A stretch of DNA of 64,000 nt. Origin: WHTK01 sp965197795 (GTDB taxonomy: Bacteria; Chloroflexota; Dehalococcoidia; DSTF01; WHTK01). The stretch spans positions 1,364,001 through 1,428,000 of the forward strand of contig OZ240228.1 of assembly GCA_965197795.1 (NCBI GenBank). Reading direction: 5' to 3'. The translations under genes were made by a program, and so were the position numbers. Under the pieces are notes generated by a model. It ran no database searches. It was not told the origin of the DNA and saw nothing but the letters and a program-made list of their open reading frames with translations. Positions 26,374 through 35,421 of the stretch are shown in pieces; positions within the stretch are counted from its first letter, which is position 1; each line of letters starts with the position of its first letter.

Positions 26374-29175
26374 GTGCCGAAGCCGACAGCCAAGCCGAAG
26401 CTCGTCGAGTACCGCAAGAAGCGCGACTTTGCCAAGACGCCGGAGCCGTCTCCTCCGTCCGTTGAAGCGCCACCGGAGGGCGACCCCGATGCGTCGCAGC
26501 GCAACCTCGTCTTCGTCGTGCAGCAGCACGCCGCGACGCGTATGCACTGGGACTTTCGACTCGAGGTCGAAGGCGTCCTGAAGTCGTGGCCCCTTCCAAA
26601 TGGCCCCTCGCTTGACCCTAAAGTCAAACGCCTCGCGGTGATGACCGAGGACCATCCCTACGACTACCGCAGCTTCGAGGGCGTGATCCCGAAGGGCGAG
26701 TACGGCGACGGCCAGGTCATCGTTTGGGACGAGGGCATCTACACGCCGGACGAGGACGGCGTTTTCTCCTGGAACGACAAAGAAGCGGGCTCGCGGCGGA
26801 TGCTTGAGGGCCTCGAGAAGGGCAAGCTTTCGTTCACGCTGCAGGGCCACAAGCTACACGGCAGCTTCGCGCTGGTGCGCACGAAGTACGGCAAGGGCAA
26901 GAAGGACGAGGGTAAGAACTGGCTCCTGATCAAGCACCGCGATGAGCATGTCTCCGAGCGCGACATGACGCTGGATGACCGCTCGGTTCGCTCCGGCCTG
27001 ACGATCAAGAACCTCAAGGAAGGTCGTCTGCCCAACCCCGCCACCAGCGGCGTCGAATCGCACGCCAACGCGCGCGTCGCCGCGTTTCCGGACTCGAAGA
27101 AAGAGCGACCGATGCTCGCCAGCCTGGTTGACAAGCCGTTTAACCGCGAGGGCTGGCTGTGGGAGCCGAAGCTGGACGGCATCCGCGTCCTGGCCTACTT
27201 GCGTGAAGGCACGGTGGAGCTGCGCAGCCGTCGCAGTGTCGACATCACGAAGCAATACCCGGCGCTGGTCGCGGCCCTGCAGCGCCTGCCGGCGCGTTCC
27301 CTGGTCCTGGACGGGGAGGTTTGTGCGCTGGACGCCAATGGCGTGCCGCGATTCCAACTGCTGCAGCCTCGCATAAACCTGCAGCGCGGTGACAACAGCA
27401 ACGTCGACGCCGAGAATCCCGTCGTGTTGTTCGCTTTCGACCTGCTTTATCTCGACGGCTTCGATTTGCGCGCTGTGCCGCTGCGTGAACGCAAGGAGCT
27501 GCTCGCCGCAAAGCTCCACACCAGTGATTACCTGCGCCTGATGACCTGGTTCGAGGGCGACGGCGCCGACATTGCCGCTGGGGCTGAGGCCTTGGGCTTC
27601 GAGGGCATCGTCGGCAAGCGCGCGGACTCTCGCTACGAATCGGGCCAGCGCGGCGCAGCCTGGGTCAAGGTCAAAAACGTCCAGCAGCAAGAGTTCGTCG
27701 TGGGTGGCTACACGGTCGGCGAAGGTGGCCGTAAGAGCACTTTCGGCGCGTTGGCGGTCGGCTACTACGACGATGGCGAATTGCGCTATGCCGGAGACGT
27801 CGGCTCGGGTTTCGACGACGCGGAGCTGACGGCGGTCCGCAAGGCGCTGAAGCCCCTGGGGACGAACGAATCGCCGTTTTCCGAGGACATTGAGGGCGTG
27901 ACCTTCACCAGACCGGCGATGGTGGTCGAGGTGAAGTTCGCCGAGTGGACCAAGGACGGCCGGTTGCGGGCGCCGGTGTTTCTCGGCCTGCGGGACGACA
28001 TCGAACCACGCAACGTCCGGCGAGAGGTTGCGTTCAAGGCGTCGACCGCCTTGAACGCAACCTCAACGACCGCCGCGAACCTGGTTGAAGAAGCCCCTCT
28101 GCCGCAAGAGGACATCATAGCCGTCCAGGCGGGGCTATTAGCGCAGATGGACACGCCGAAGGCGAACCTCATGCTGAAGGTCGACGGCCAACCGCTGAAG
28201 CTGACGAACCTCGATAAGCCGTTCTGGCCGCCGCACGGCAAAAGCGCGACGCTATCAAAGCGAGATCTGATTCGTTATTACGTCAAGTTGGCGCCTGTGT
28301 TGCTACCCCATCTGCGAGACCGGCCGCTGACGCTGACGCGCTATCCCAATGGAATCGACGCGAAACCGTTCTACCAGAAGCATTACGAGCAGCCACTACC
28401 ACCGTTCGTCGAGACGGCGCACATCTGGTCCGGCAGCAACCAGCGGTCGGACGCCTACGTTCTCTGCAATAACCTGACGACGCTGGTCTGGCTGGGTCAG
28501 CTGGCGGACCTCGAGATGCACGCCTGGATGTCGCGGACGGACCCTGAACCGGACGCGCACGGCCGCGGGCTCGATTTCGCGACTTCCGAGGAGACGCTGG
28601 ATGCGTCTTCCCTGAACTATCCGGACTTCATGGTCTTCGACCTGGACCCATACATCTACTCCGGTAGGGAAGGCAAAGGCGAAGAGCCGGCATACAACAA
28701 GCGTGGCTGGGAAAAGACCGTTGAGATCGCGCTGAGTCTTAAGGCGCTGCTTGATCAGCTCAGCCTGTCTTCGTTCGTCAAAACCAGCGGCAAGACCGGA
28801 CTCCACGTCTACACTCCGGTCCTGCGGCGCTACGATTACGACGAAATCCGCGCCGCGACGCAGGCGATCGGCCGTTTCCTAACGCAACAACACCCGAAGG
28901 ACGTCACGATGGAAAGGGACACCTCCAAGCGCGAGGGTAAGGTTTTCTTCGACGCGAACCAGAACACCCGCGGCAAGACGCTCGCGGCGCAGTATTCACC
29001 ACGGCCCACGCCCTGGGCCGGCGTGTCGGCCCCGATAACGTGGGCCGAGCTACTGCGGCTGGACCCGACGAGCCTCAACTTGCTGACAGTGCCACAGCGT
29101 GTCGCGCAGCAGGGAGACCTCTGGCGCGACGTGCTGAACCACAAGAGCGACCTCTCGTCGTTACTGCCCGGTTAG
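26374..29175 (+). CDS. ligD: Multifunctional DNA ligase D (end joining)
   Basis: 933 residues with three domains in the order phosphoesterase - ligase - polymerase. The N-terminal 3'-phosphoesterase is about 45-160 (QQHAATRMHWDFRLEVEG, HPYDYRSFEGVIPKGEYG). The ATP-dependent ligase is about 250-560, with the adenylated Lys in EPKLDGIRV and later VKVKNVQQQEFVVGGYT. The C-terminal primase-like polymerase is about 615-930 (RYYVKLAPVLLPHL, FDLDPY with the catalytic Asp pair, SGKTGLHVY). It joins double-strand breaks with Ku; no ku gene is in the window. Start GTG at 26374 lacks a clear ribosome site. Intact over 2.8 kb. Confidence 0.94.
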   Translation: MPKPTAKPKLVEYRKKRDFAKTPEPSPPSVEAPPEGDPDASQRNLVFVVQQHAATRMHWDFRLEVEGVLKSWPLPNGPSLDPKVKRLAVMTEDHPYDYRSFEGVIPKGEYGDGQVIVWDEGIYTPDEDGVFSWNDKEAGSRRMLEGLEKGKLSFTLQGHKLHGSFALVRTKYGKGKKDEGKNWLLIKHRDEHVSERDMTLDDRSVRSGLTIKNLKEGRLPNPATSGVESHANARVAAFPDSKKERPMLASLVDKPFNREGWLWEPKLDGIRVLAYLREGTVELRSRRSVDITKQYPALVAALQRLPARSLVLDGEVCALDANGVPRFQLLQPRINLQRGDNSNVDAENPVVLFAFDLLYLDGFDLRAVPLRERKELLAAKLHTSDYLRLMTWFEGDGADIAAGAEALGFEGIVGKRADSRYESGQRGAAWVKVKNVQQQEFVVGGYTVGEGGRKSTFGALAVGYYDDGELRYAGDVGSGFDDAELTAVRKALKPLGTNESPFSEDIEGVTFTRPAMVVEVKFAEWTKDGRLRAPVFLGLRDDIEPRNVRREVAFKASTALNATSTTAANLVEEAPLPQEDIIAVQAGLLAQMDTPKANLMLKVDGQPLKLTNLDKPFWPPHGKSATLSKRDLIRYYVKLAPVLLPHLRDRPLTLTRYPNGIDAKPFYQKHYEQPLPPFVETAHIWSGSNQRSDAYVLCNNLTTLVWLGQLADLEMHAWMSRTDPEPDAHGRGLDFATSEETLDASSLNYPDFMVFDLDPYIYSGREGKGEEPAYNKRGWEKTVEIALSLKALLDQLSLSSFVKTSGKTGLHVYTPVLRRYDYDEIRAATQAIGRFLTQQHPKDVTMERDTSKREGKVFFDANQNTRGKTLAAQYSPRPTPWAGVSAPITWAELLRLDPTSLNLLTVPQRVAQQGDLWRDVLNHKSDLSSLLPG

Positions 29176-29221
29176 GGGCGTTTGCTACTAATTAGCCTAA
29201 CCGGCGCAAATCGATGACTGC

Positions 29222-31075
29222 CTAGAAGGCAGCCTTCATGGCGTTGTGCGCTTGCCATATCTCGTCCGGCAGACCGTCGAACTGCGCGATGTGCTCTTCG
29301 CGACTGATCATTTCCTGCTGCCATTGTTCTCGGTCGATGCTAAGCAGCCGGTTGAGATCCGAGTCGGCGATGTCGAGGCCTTGAAGGTTGAACTCTTCGC
29401 GCCGCGGCAGGATACCGACAGGTGACTGTTCTCCCGTGGCCCGTCCCTCGGCGAGGTCCATGAGCCAGAGCAGCGCGCGCAGATTTTCACTGTAGCCGGG
29501 CCAGACGTAGCGGCCGTTATCGTCGCGCTGGAACCAGTTGACGTGGGCGAAAATCGGCTGCTGGCTGGCCCGGCCGAGAATATCGAGCCAGTGCCTGGCG
29601 TAGGCGGCCTCTGAGTAGGACATGAACGGTCGCATCGACATTGGGTCGTAGCGGAGGACGCCCTGCTTGCCTTCCGCCGCGAACGTGGCCTCGGCCCCGA
29701 GCGTGAGGCCGTCGTAGACGCCTGCAGCGATACCGCGAATGGCGCGGATCAACGGCTCGCGCTCGCGTACGCGGCCGCCGAAGATGACGGCGTCGATCGG
29801 CACGCCGGCGCCCGCGCCGGCTTCCGGGCTGAGGTTGGGCACGTTTGCCAGCGTCGTCGTGAAGCGGCTGTTCGGGTGGGCCCATTCGTGGCCATTGGCA
29901 TCGGAACGCTGGCGCTCGACTGGGCGGCTGCTGATAAGGTCGCCGCGCCAATCCAGCCAGCCGGAAACGTCTGCGGGCGGCTGCGGTGTTTTGCCTTCCC
30001 ACCAGACGTCTTTCGTCTCCGGGTTATATGCGACGTTGGTAAACAGCGCGTTGGAGCCGGCATCAACCGACGCGACGGCGTACGGGTTGGTGCCTTCATT
30101 GGTGTCCTTCGCGACCCCGAAGACGCCGAACTCGGGGTTGAAGGCGTAGAGACGGCCATCGCTGGGGTTGACGTAGATCCAGGCGATGTCATCGCCGAAG
30201 AAGTGCACTTCGTAGCGGCCTGCTAGAGAGGCGGGCGGCTTCATCATCGCGAGGTTGGTCTTGCCAGATGCGCTGGGGAAGCCGCCACAAATGTGGTAGG
30301 TGCGACCAGTTTGCTTGTCTCGTATCCCGATGAGCATGAACTGCTCGGCGAGGAAGCGGCCGGAGGTGTAGCCGTCGTAGCAGGCCTGGCGCAGGCCGTG
30401 CGCGATCTTGCCCAGCAACGCATTGCCGCCGTACGAAGAGCCGTAGTGCAGCAGCAATCTCTCGTCGGCCACGGTGGCGAAGTGGCGCTTATCGTTCGGC
30501 GTGCCTTGATCGAGGTCGTCGAGGTTGCCCGTGACGTGGACGCCGCGGACAAAGTTGGCCTGGTCCGGAAGGCGGTTGAGATAGTCGACGCCGACCCGGG
30601 CCATGCGAATCATGTGCAGCACGACGACGCGGCTGTCCGTGAGCTCGACGCCTGCCGCCCACTGGTCCAGCGGTCCGCCGGGTGGCGCCATGAGGTAAGG
30701 TAGGACGTACATCGTCTTGCCTTTCGATGCGCCGGCCATCAGCGCTTCGACCTCGGGTTTTAGCACGCTGCTGTCGGCCCAGTTGTTGTAGGTGCCCCTG
30801 TCCTCCGGTTTGCCGGTGGCAACGAATGTGCGCTCTTCGGAGCGAGCGGTGTCCTTGGAATAGGAGCGGGCAAAATAACGGCCGCCGCTGACCTCGAAGA
30901 TCTCACCAGCCGCCAGCGCTTCTCTCAGGAGCCTCTCGTCATCCGCTGAGCTGACGATCTCGATGGCAGCGGGCTCGAGATGAGCGGTCCAGTGCTTGAC
31001 GAAGGCCTTGACGGCGTCGTTGGTGACGCCCTTCGCGGTCAAGGCCGCTTCGATTTCAGTCTCGGTTTGTTGCAT
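29222..31075 (-). CDS. pckG: Phosphoenolpyruvate carboxykinase (GTP)
   Basis: Interconverts oxaloacetate and PEP with GTP. 617 residues, the length of the GTP class. Landmarks: GRYFARSYSKDTARSEERT, the metal/substrate region YGGNALLGKIAHGLR, the kinase loop GGFPSASGKTNLAMM, HFFGDDIAWIY, and NSRFTT. In the kinase loop the Cys usual in GTP-type enzymes (FPSACGKTN) is Ser here. ATG at 31075 with GAGGA upstream; the frame runs ten codons further to 31105. Converges on ligD; no clear terminator in the 46-base gap. Intact. Confidence 0.94.
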   Translation of the reverse strand: MQQTETEIEAALTAKGVTNDAVKAFVKHWTAHLEPAAIEIVSSADDERLLREALAAGEIFEVSGGRYFARSYSKDTARSEERTFVATGKPEDRGTYNNWADSSVLKPEVEALMAGASKGKTMYVLPYLMAPPGGPLDQWAAGVELTDSRVVVLHMIRMARVGVDYLNRLPDQANFVRGVHVTGNLDDLDQGTPNDKRHFATVADERLLLHYGSSYGGNALLGKIAHGLRQACYDGYTSGRFLAEQFMLIGIRDKQTGRTYHICGGFPSASGKTNLAMMKPPASLAGRYEVHFFGDDIAWIYVNPSDGRLYAFNPEFGVFGVAKDTNEGTNPYAVASVDAGSNALFTNVAYNPETKDVWWEGKTPQPPADVSGWLDWRGDLISSRPVERQRSDANGHEWAHPNSRFTTTLANVPNLSPEAGAGAGVPIDAVIFGGRVREREPLIRAIRGIAAGVYDGLTLGAEATFAAEGKQGVLRYDPMSMRPFMSYSEAAYARHWLDILGRASQQPIFAHVNWFQRDDNGRYVWPGYSENLRALLWLMDLAEGRATGEQSPVGILPRREEFNLQGLDIADSDLNRLLSIDREQWQQEMISREEHIAQFDGLPDEIWQAHNAMKAAF

Positions 31076-31379
31076 GGGGAGTCCTCGCCGACAAAGCAGC
31101 CCCAATAGGACCGTAGAAGCATCTGGGACAGGTCTTTAGAATGTTCCGCCCATAGCGCTTTAGAGTCAATCATTAAAGACATTCGTACGCGAAAGGCGGC
31201 TCCGCGGCTCTTTTAGCTGACACACTTATGTGCCCCTCTGCTGCGATGTGTCACGCCTCGCAGGCAAGTCGCCGGACGTCGCTTCCAAGCCAGCAAACAC
31301 CACGGGCTGGTAGCTGGCGCCGCGACGCAGGTCGATACCGGCGCTAGAAACTGGTCGCGGCGTGCGTTATTGTTCGGGC
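31076..31379. other. Divergent intergenic region
   Basis: About 300 bases between pckG and the TauD-like gene, which point away from each other, so promoters for both are expected. I see no coding sequence, repeat or convincing operator. Confidence 0.4.
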
Positions 31380-32187
31380 ATGACAGCAGGATTCAGCGTC
31401 TCGGCGATTACGCCGGTTCTCGGCGGCGAAGTAGACGGACTTGACCTCAGCGAGCCACCGGACGATGCGACATTCCGACAGCTCGAAGACGCGCTGACCG
31501 AGTGCCAGGTGCTCTTTTTCCGCGACCAGGATATTTCGGTCGAAGCGCAGATGGCGCTGGGTGCCCACTTTGGAGAGCTGGTAGCCCACCCCAACGATCC
31601 GGGCCTCGAGGGTCATCCCGAGGTCATGATGATCCACGCCGACGAGACGTCGAAGCGTGTCGCGGGAGAAAGCTGGCACTCCGATGTTTCCTGCGAGGTT
31701 GAGCCGCCCATGGGCTCCATCTTGCGCATCCACACGCTGCCGGAATCCGGCGGCGACACGCTCTTCGCCAGCATGTACACGGCCTACGAAGCGCTCTCGG
31801 AACCGATGAAGCGCTTTCTGGAAAGCATGACCGCCGTGCACGACGGCGCGCCCTACTATCGGAGCGTCAACCTGCGTGTCGGCCGGGCGGAGAACGGGCG
31901 CGAGTACCCGCACGCTGAGCACCCGATCGTGCGGACGCAAGGCGCTCTACGTCAATTCGATGTTCACGACGCACATCGTCGGACTGCAAAAGAAGGAGCG
32001 CGACGCCATCCTTGGCTTCTTGTTCGAGTGCGTTGCGCAGCCGCAATTCCAGTGCCGCTTCCGATGGCAGAAGAACTCGATGGCTTTCTGGGACAACCGT
32101 TGCGTGCAGCACCAGGCGATCTGGGACTACTGGCCGCAGACGCGTTCTGGGTACCGCGTGACGATCAAGGGCGAGCGCCCGGTCTGA
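31380..32187 (+). pseudogene. TauD/TfdA-family 2-oxoglutarate dioxygenase with internal deletion
   Basis: N-terminal two thirds intact: FSVSAITPVLGGEVDGLDLS, FFRDQDIS and the iron ligands in ESWHSDVSCEVEPP. After HPIVRT the frame is lost and reads to a late stop. The C-terminus continues in another frame as RKALYVNSMFTTHIVGLQ with the second His in WDNRCVQHQAIWDYWP and the oxoglutarate Arg in GYRVTIKGERP. Relatives have about six residues (like HPETGR) between, so roughly 17 bases appear deleted near 31940 at a short repeated ACGCA. Natural substrates of the family are taurine, sulfonates or aryloxy acids. ATG at 31380. Confidence 0.8.
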
Positions 32188-32197
32188 CGGTGGCGGC

Positions 32198-32389
32198 TTG
32201 AACCCACCCGACTACGAAGACGACGACCCGAACAATCCTTCACATCCCGACTACGACCTGTCGAATTCAGCTCCCTACGACCTCGACGAGCCGTATCAGA
32301 AGCCGTGGTTTCTGCAGCGCTGGTTGCTTCTAACGGTATCGGCGATCGTCTTGTTGGGCCTCTTGCTGCCTTACGCGCTGCGCCTCTAG
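32198..32389 (+). CDS. Small single-span membrane protein
   Basis: 63 residues: an acidic, Pro/Asp/Tyr-rich N-terminus (NPPDYEDDDPNNPSHPDYD), then one C-terminal span (WLLLTVSAIVLLGLLLPYAL). Not recognised. TTG start at 32198, ten bases after the TauD-like stop, so likely translated with it. Topology would put the acidic part in the cytoplasm if tail-anchored. Confidence 0.45.
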   Translation: MNPPDYEDDDPNNPSHPDYDLSNSAPYDLDEPYQKPWFLQRWLLLTVSAIVLLGLLLPYALRL

Positions 32390-32482
32390 GCCACCGGCCT
32401 CGAAGGGATCTGGCTGGGGCTGGCAGAGGCGCGACTCGGGCTGTAAGCATTTCGTAATGCCAGAGCGTTATTCTTGATCGAA

Positions 32483-33166
32483 ATGAGCGACCGGATTCTC
32501 GTGGTCGAAGACGAAATAATCGTCGCTGAGGTCGTCGAGCGTTTTCTGCGCCGCGAAGGCTACGAAACCATGGTGGTCGGCGACGGACGCGAGGCGCTCA
32601 ACGCGCTGGGCGTCTTTATCCCGGACCTCATTGTTCTGGACGTTATGCTGCCGGAGGTCGATGGCCTGGAGGTGTGCCGGCAGGTGCGGTCCCGGGGGGC
32701 GACGCCGATCATCATGCTCACGGCCCGCGGCGAGGAGACCGACAAGGTGCTGGGCCTGGGGCTGGGCGCTGACGACTACGTCACCAAGCCGTTCAGTCCG
32801 CGCGAGCTGGCCGCGCGAGTGCAGGCCGTTTTACGGCGGGCAAAGGCGCTACCGGGAGCCGACGCCGAAGTGCTGCGATTCGGAGCGCTGCGGATCAATG
32901 CCCGGACGCGCGTAGTCGACAATGACGGCGTGGATTTGCGGCTCACGGCGCGTGAGTTCGATCTACTGCTCTATCTGGCCCGCAACGCCGGCCAGGTGTT
33001 CAGCCGCGATCAATTGCTGGACGCCGTATGGGATTATGATTTTGCGGGAGACGCAGGCACCGTGACGGTCCACATGCGCCGCTTACGCGAGAAGATTGAG
33101 GAGGACCCGGCTCGGCCTCGATACCTTAAGACGGTCTGGGGCGTTGGGTACAAATTTGAACCGTAG
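32483..33166 (+). CDS. OmpR-family response regulator
   Basis: About 227 residues. Receiver domain with acidic pocket (VVEDEIIVAEVV), phospho-Asp in IVLDVMLPE, Thr in MLTARG and Lys in VTKPFSPREL. The winged-helix output domain begins near residue 130 (LRLTAREFDLLLYLARNAGQ) and ends YLKTVWGVGYKFEP. ATG at 32483; no strong ribosome site. The kinase gene overlaps its last ten bases, so the pair is a coupled two-component system. Targets unknown. Intact. Confidence 0.92.
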   Translation: MSDRILVVEDEIIVAEVVERFLRREGYETMVVGDGREALNALGVFIPDLIVLDVMLPEVDGLEVCRQVRSRGATPIIMLTARGEETDKVLGLGLGADDYVTKPFSPRELAARVQAVLRRAKALPGADAEVLRFGALRINARTRVVDNDGVDLRLTAREFDLLLYLARNAGQVFSRDQLLDAVWDYDFAGDAGTVTVHMRRLREKIEEDPARPRYLKTVWGVGYKFEP

Positions 33167-34427
33167 TCTGTCCTCACCTCTGCGACTCGATTCGCATTGG
33201 CGCGTGCCTCTGGCGGGTCTGGCGATGCTGTGCCTCGCGATCGCCGCCGCCTTGATCGTCGCGCACCTCACGATGGCTCCTCCGCGCAGCGAAATGGTTT
33301 CGCTGGCGGCCTACCTGGCGGCTTCTGGCACCGGGGCTGGGCTGATCGGTTGGCTCGCCTTGAACAGCGTCTGGTCGAAGGCTCTGGGACTTCGCGGCAA
33401 GGCGTTCCTCGGATCCCTGATCGGCGGTGTGATGGGACTGCTCAACGTCCTGCTCATCGCGCGGCTGATGTTCATTTCAACCGGGCATGACCTGTGGGTT
33501 GTTGCGACGGCGATTGGCTTTGGCGTGGTGCTGATGGCAGCCTTCAGCATCGCCGTGGCGTCTTCTGTCGCGCAACGCGTGACGCTGATCTCGGACGCGG
33601 TGCGCGCGCTGGCGGACGGACAAGCCACACCCGACCTGTCGCTCTCCGAATCGGACGAAGTGACCCGCCTGGCTGGCGACGTGGAACGGCTGTCGGACAT
33701 GCTCTCTGCGGCAGCGCGCGAACGGGCTCAGCTCGATAAGGAGCGCGTGGAGCTTACCGCGGCGATCTCTCATGACCTGAGGACACCGCTGGCCAGCGTT
33801 CGCGCGATGGCCGAGGCGCTGGCCGATGGAGTCGTTGAGGAGGACTCGGAGCGCGCGCGTTACTACGCGCTGATCCAGCGTGAAATCGAGCGGCTGGACC
33901 GCATGATCGGTGACCTGTTCGACCTGGCGCAGATCGATGCCGGGGCGCTGCGACTCGAGAAGCGGAGTTTGCCGCTGCAGGAGATCGTCGCTGAGGTGGT
34001 CGAAGGAATGCGGCCGCAGGCAGAACGCAGCGGCATCGATCTGCGCTTCGAGGCGGAATCGGAGCCGCTGCCAGACGTTGAACTGGACGGCGACCGCTTC
34101 GAGCGCGCCGTCTCGAACCTGGTACGCAACACGCTGCAGCACACGCCCAAGGGTGGCGAGATTCGCGCCCAGGTGCGGCTGGAGGACGGCTGGCTGGCCC
34201 TCGACGTCAAGGACAACGGCGAGGGCTTCGACGCATCGCAGGCACAGCAGGTGTGGAATCGCTTCTACCGTGGCGACAAGTCGCGCGGGCGTAAAGGCTC
34301 CGGCGACGGCGCCGGTCTGGGCCTCTCGATCGTGCGTGGCTTCGTCGAAGCCCACGGCGGTCGCGTCGAGTGCACCTCAGCGCCGGGCCGGGGCGCGACG
34401 TTTACCGTCAGACTGCCGGTCTCCTAG
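33156..34427 (+). CDS. Sensor histidine kinase partner
   Basis: About 423 residues from a TTG at 33156 inside the regulator's last codons (a longer frame exists but overlaps the regulator). Membrane part with four hydrophobic segments (LAGLAMLCLAIAAALIVAHL, LAAYLAASGTGAGLIGWLAL, GSLIGGVMGLLNVLLIA, VVATAIGFGVVLMAAFSIAV) and little periplasmic sequence, so it probably senses within the membrane. HAMP-like linker, then the H box ISHDLRTPLASVRAMAE, N box NLVRNTLQHTPKGG and G boxes DNGEGFD and GAGLGLSIVRGF. Intact. Confidence 0.92.
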   Translation: MNRSLSSPLRLDSHWRVPLAGLAMLCLAIAAALIVAHLTMAPPRSEMVSLAAYLAASGTGAGLIGWLALNSVWSKALGLRGKAFLGSLIGGVMGLLNVLLIARLMFISTGHDLWVVATAIGFGVVLMAAFSIAVASSVAQRVTLISDAVRALADGQATPDLSLSESDEVTRLAGDVERLSDMLSAAARERAQLDKERVELTAAISHDLRTPLASVRAMAEALADGVVEEDSERARYYALIQREIERLDRMIGDLFDLAQIDAGALRLEKRSLPLQEIVAEVVEGMRPQAERSGIDLRFEAESEPLPDVELDGDRFERAVSNLVRNTLQHTPKGGEIRAQVRLEDGWLALDVKDNGEGFDASQAQQVWNRFYRGDKSRGRKGSGDGAGLGLSIVRGFVEAHGGRVECTSAPGRGATFTVRLPVS

Positions 34428-35278
34428 ACAAACAGCGGCGCCATGTGCCGGCGCTGCACCAGGGCCTGCATCGTGGCGTCGTCCGGTGCGCCGGAGGCGC
34501 GCTCAGCCGCGTCGAGGATCTTGGGCAGCAAGGCAACGTCGCTGGCCGTGTTGAGGTAGACGCCAGGGCGGCCCAGCACGTAATTCACCGCGAGGTTGAT
34601 GTCTTCCTGCTCCTGCAGCGGCTCGTACCAGGTGGACGTTGTGTGCTCCTTCTCGCCCCACGGCGCCATCGTGATGCCCTTGATCGTCTGCACCGCCACG
34701 TCGCGCTCCTGACACATCGCGAGCAGCGCCTCGAAGTCACGGGCGTAGTCCGGATTCTGCATCATCGTGAAGTTGTACGGCAGCAGCACCGAGTCGAAGT
34801 CGTAGCGTTCGAGGCTGCGCATGTGCATCTGCGGCGCCAGAACGCCGTGGCCGGTGACGCCAATGAAGCGTGCAAGGCCTTGTTCCTTCGCCTCGATCAC
34901 CGCCTGCAGCGCGCCGCCATCTGATGTCGCCGTCAGCCATTCGTCCGGGTCGATGAGGTTGTGCATCTGAATCAGGTCGACGTGGTCGACGCGCAGGCGC
35001 TCGAGGGAGCGGCGGATCTGGTCTCGCGCGGCTTCGTAGGTGCGTTCGCCGGTCTTGGTCGCTAGGAAGAAGTCGTCGCGATGGTGCTCCATCCATGGCC
35101 CGAGGCGCAGCTCCGCGTCGCCGTAGCTGGCGGCGACGTCGATGTGGTTGATGCCATGTTCGAGGAGCAGTGGCAGCGTGGCATCAGCGATCTCCTGGCT
35201 GACGCGCAAGGCGGCTGCGCCAAAGATGGTGCGTGAGCTCTCGTGGCCGGTGCGTCCGAAGCTGAGTCTCTCAATCAT
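34424..35278 (-). CDS. Aldo/keto reductase
   Basis: 284 residues, NADPH-dependent TIM barrel. RLSFGRTGHESSRTIFGAAA at the N-terminus, then the catalytic-Asp/Tyr region HINHIDVAASYGDAELRLG, Lys in FLATKTGERTYE, His in IQMHNL, and YVLGRPGVYLNTASD near the cofactor site. A carbonyl reductase of unknown substrate; a second member is at 43.7 kb. Its stop overlaps the end of the kinase gene on the other strand. ATG at 35278. Confidence 0.87.
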   Translation of the reverse strand: MIERLSFGRTGHESSRTIFGAAALRVSQEIADATLPLLLEHGINHIDVAASYGDAELRLGPWMEHHRDDFFLATKTGERTYEAARDQIRRSLERLRVDHVDLIQMHNLIDPDEWLTATSDGGALQAVIEAKEQGLARFIGVTGHGVLAPQMHMRSLERYDFDSVLLPYNFTMMQNPDYARDFEALLAMCQERDVAVQTIKGITMAPWGEKEHTTSTWYEPLQEQEDINLAVNYVLGRPGVYLNTASDVALLPKILDAAERASGAPDDATMQALVQRRHMAPLFV

Positions 35279-35421
35279 GGCTGCCCTCCTGGCGCGATAT
35301 AGGCATCGCGAAGCTTAGCTCATGGCCGTCGGGGATCGAGGATATGGAAGTAGCGCTCGTGCCAGGTCCCGTCGGCTGGCGCGGCCTCAGGATGAAGCCC
35401 CACTTCGAGCGGTAGGGCTGG

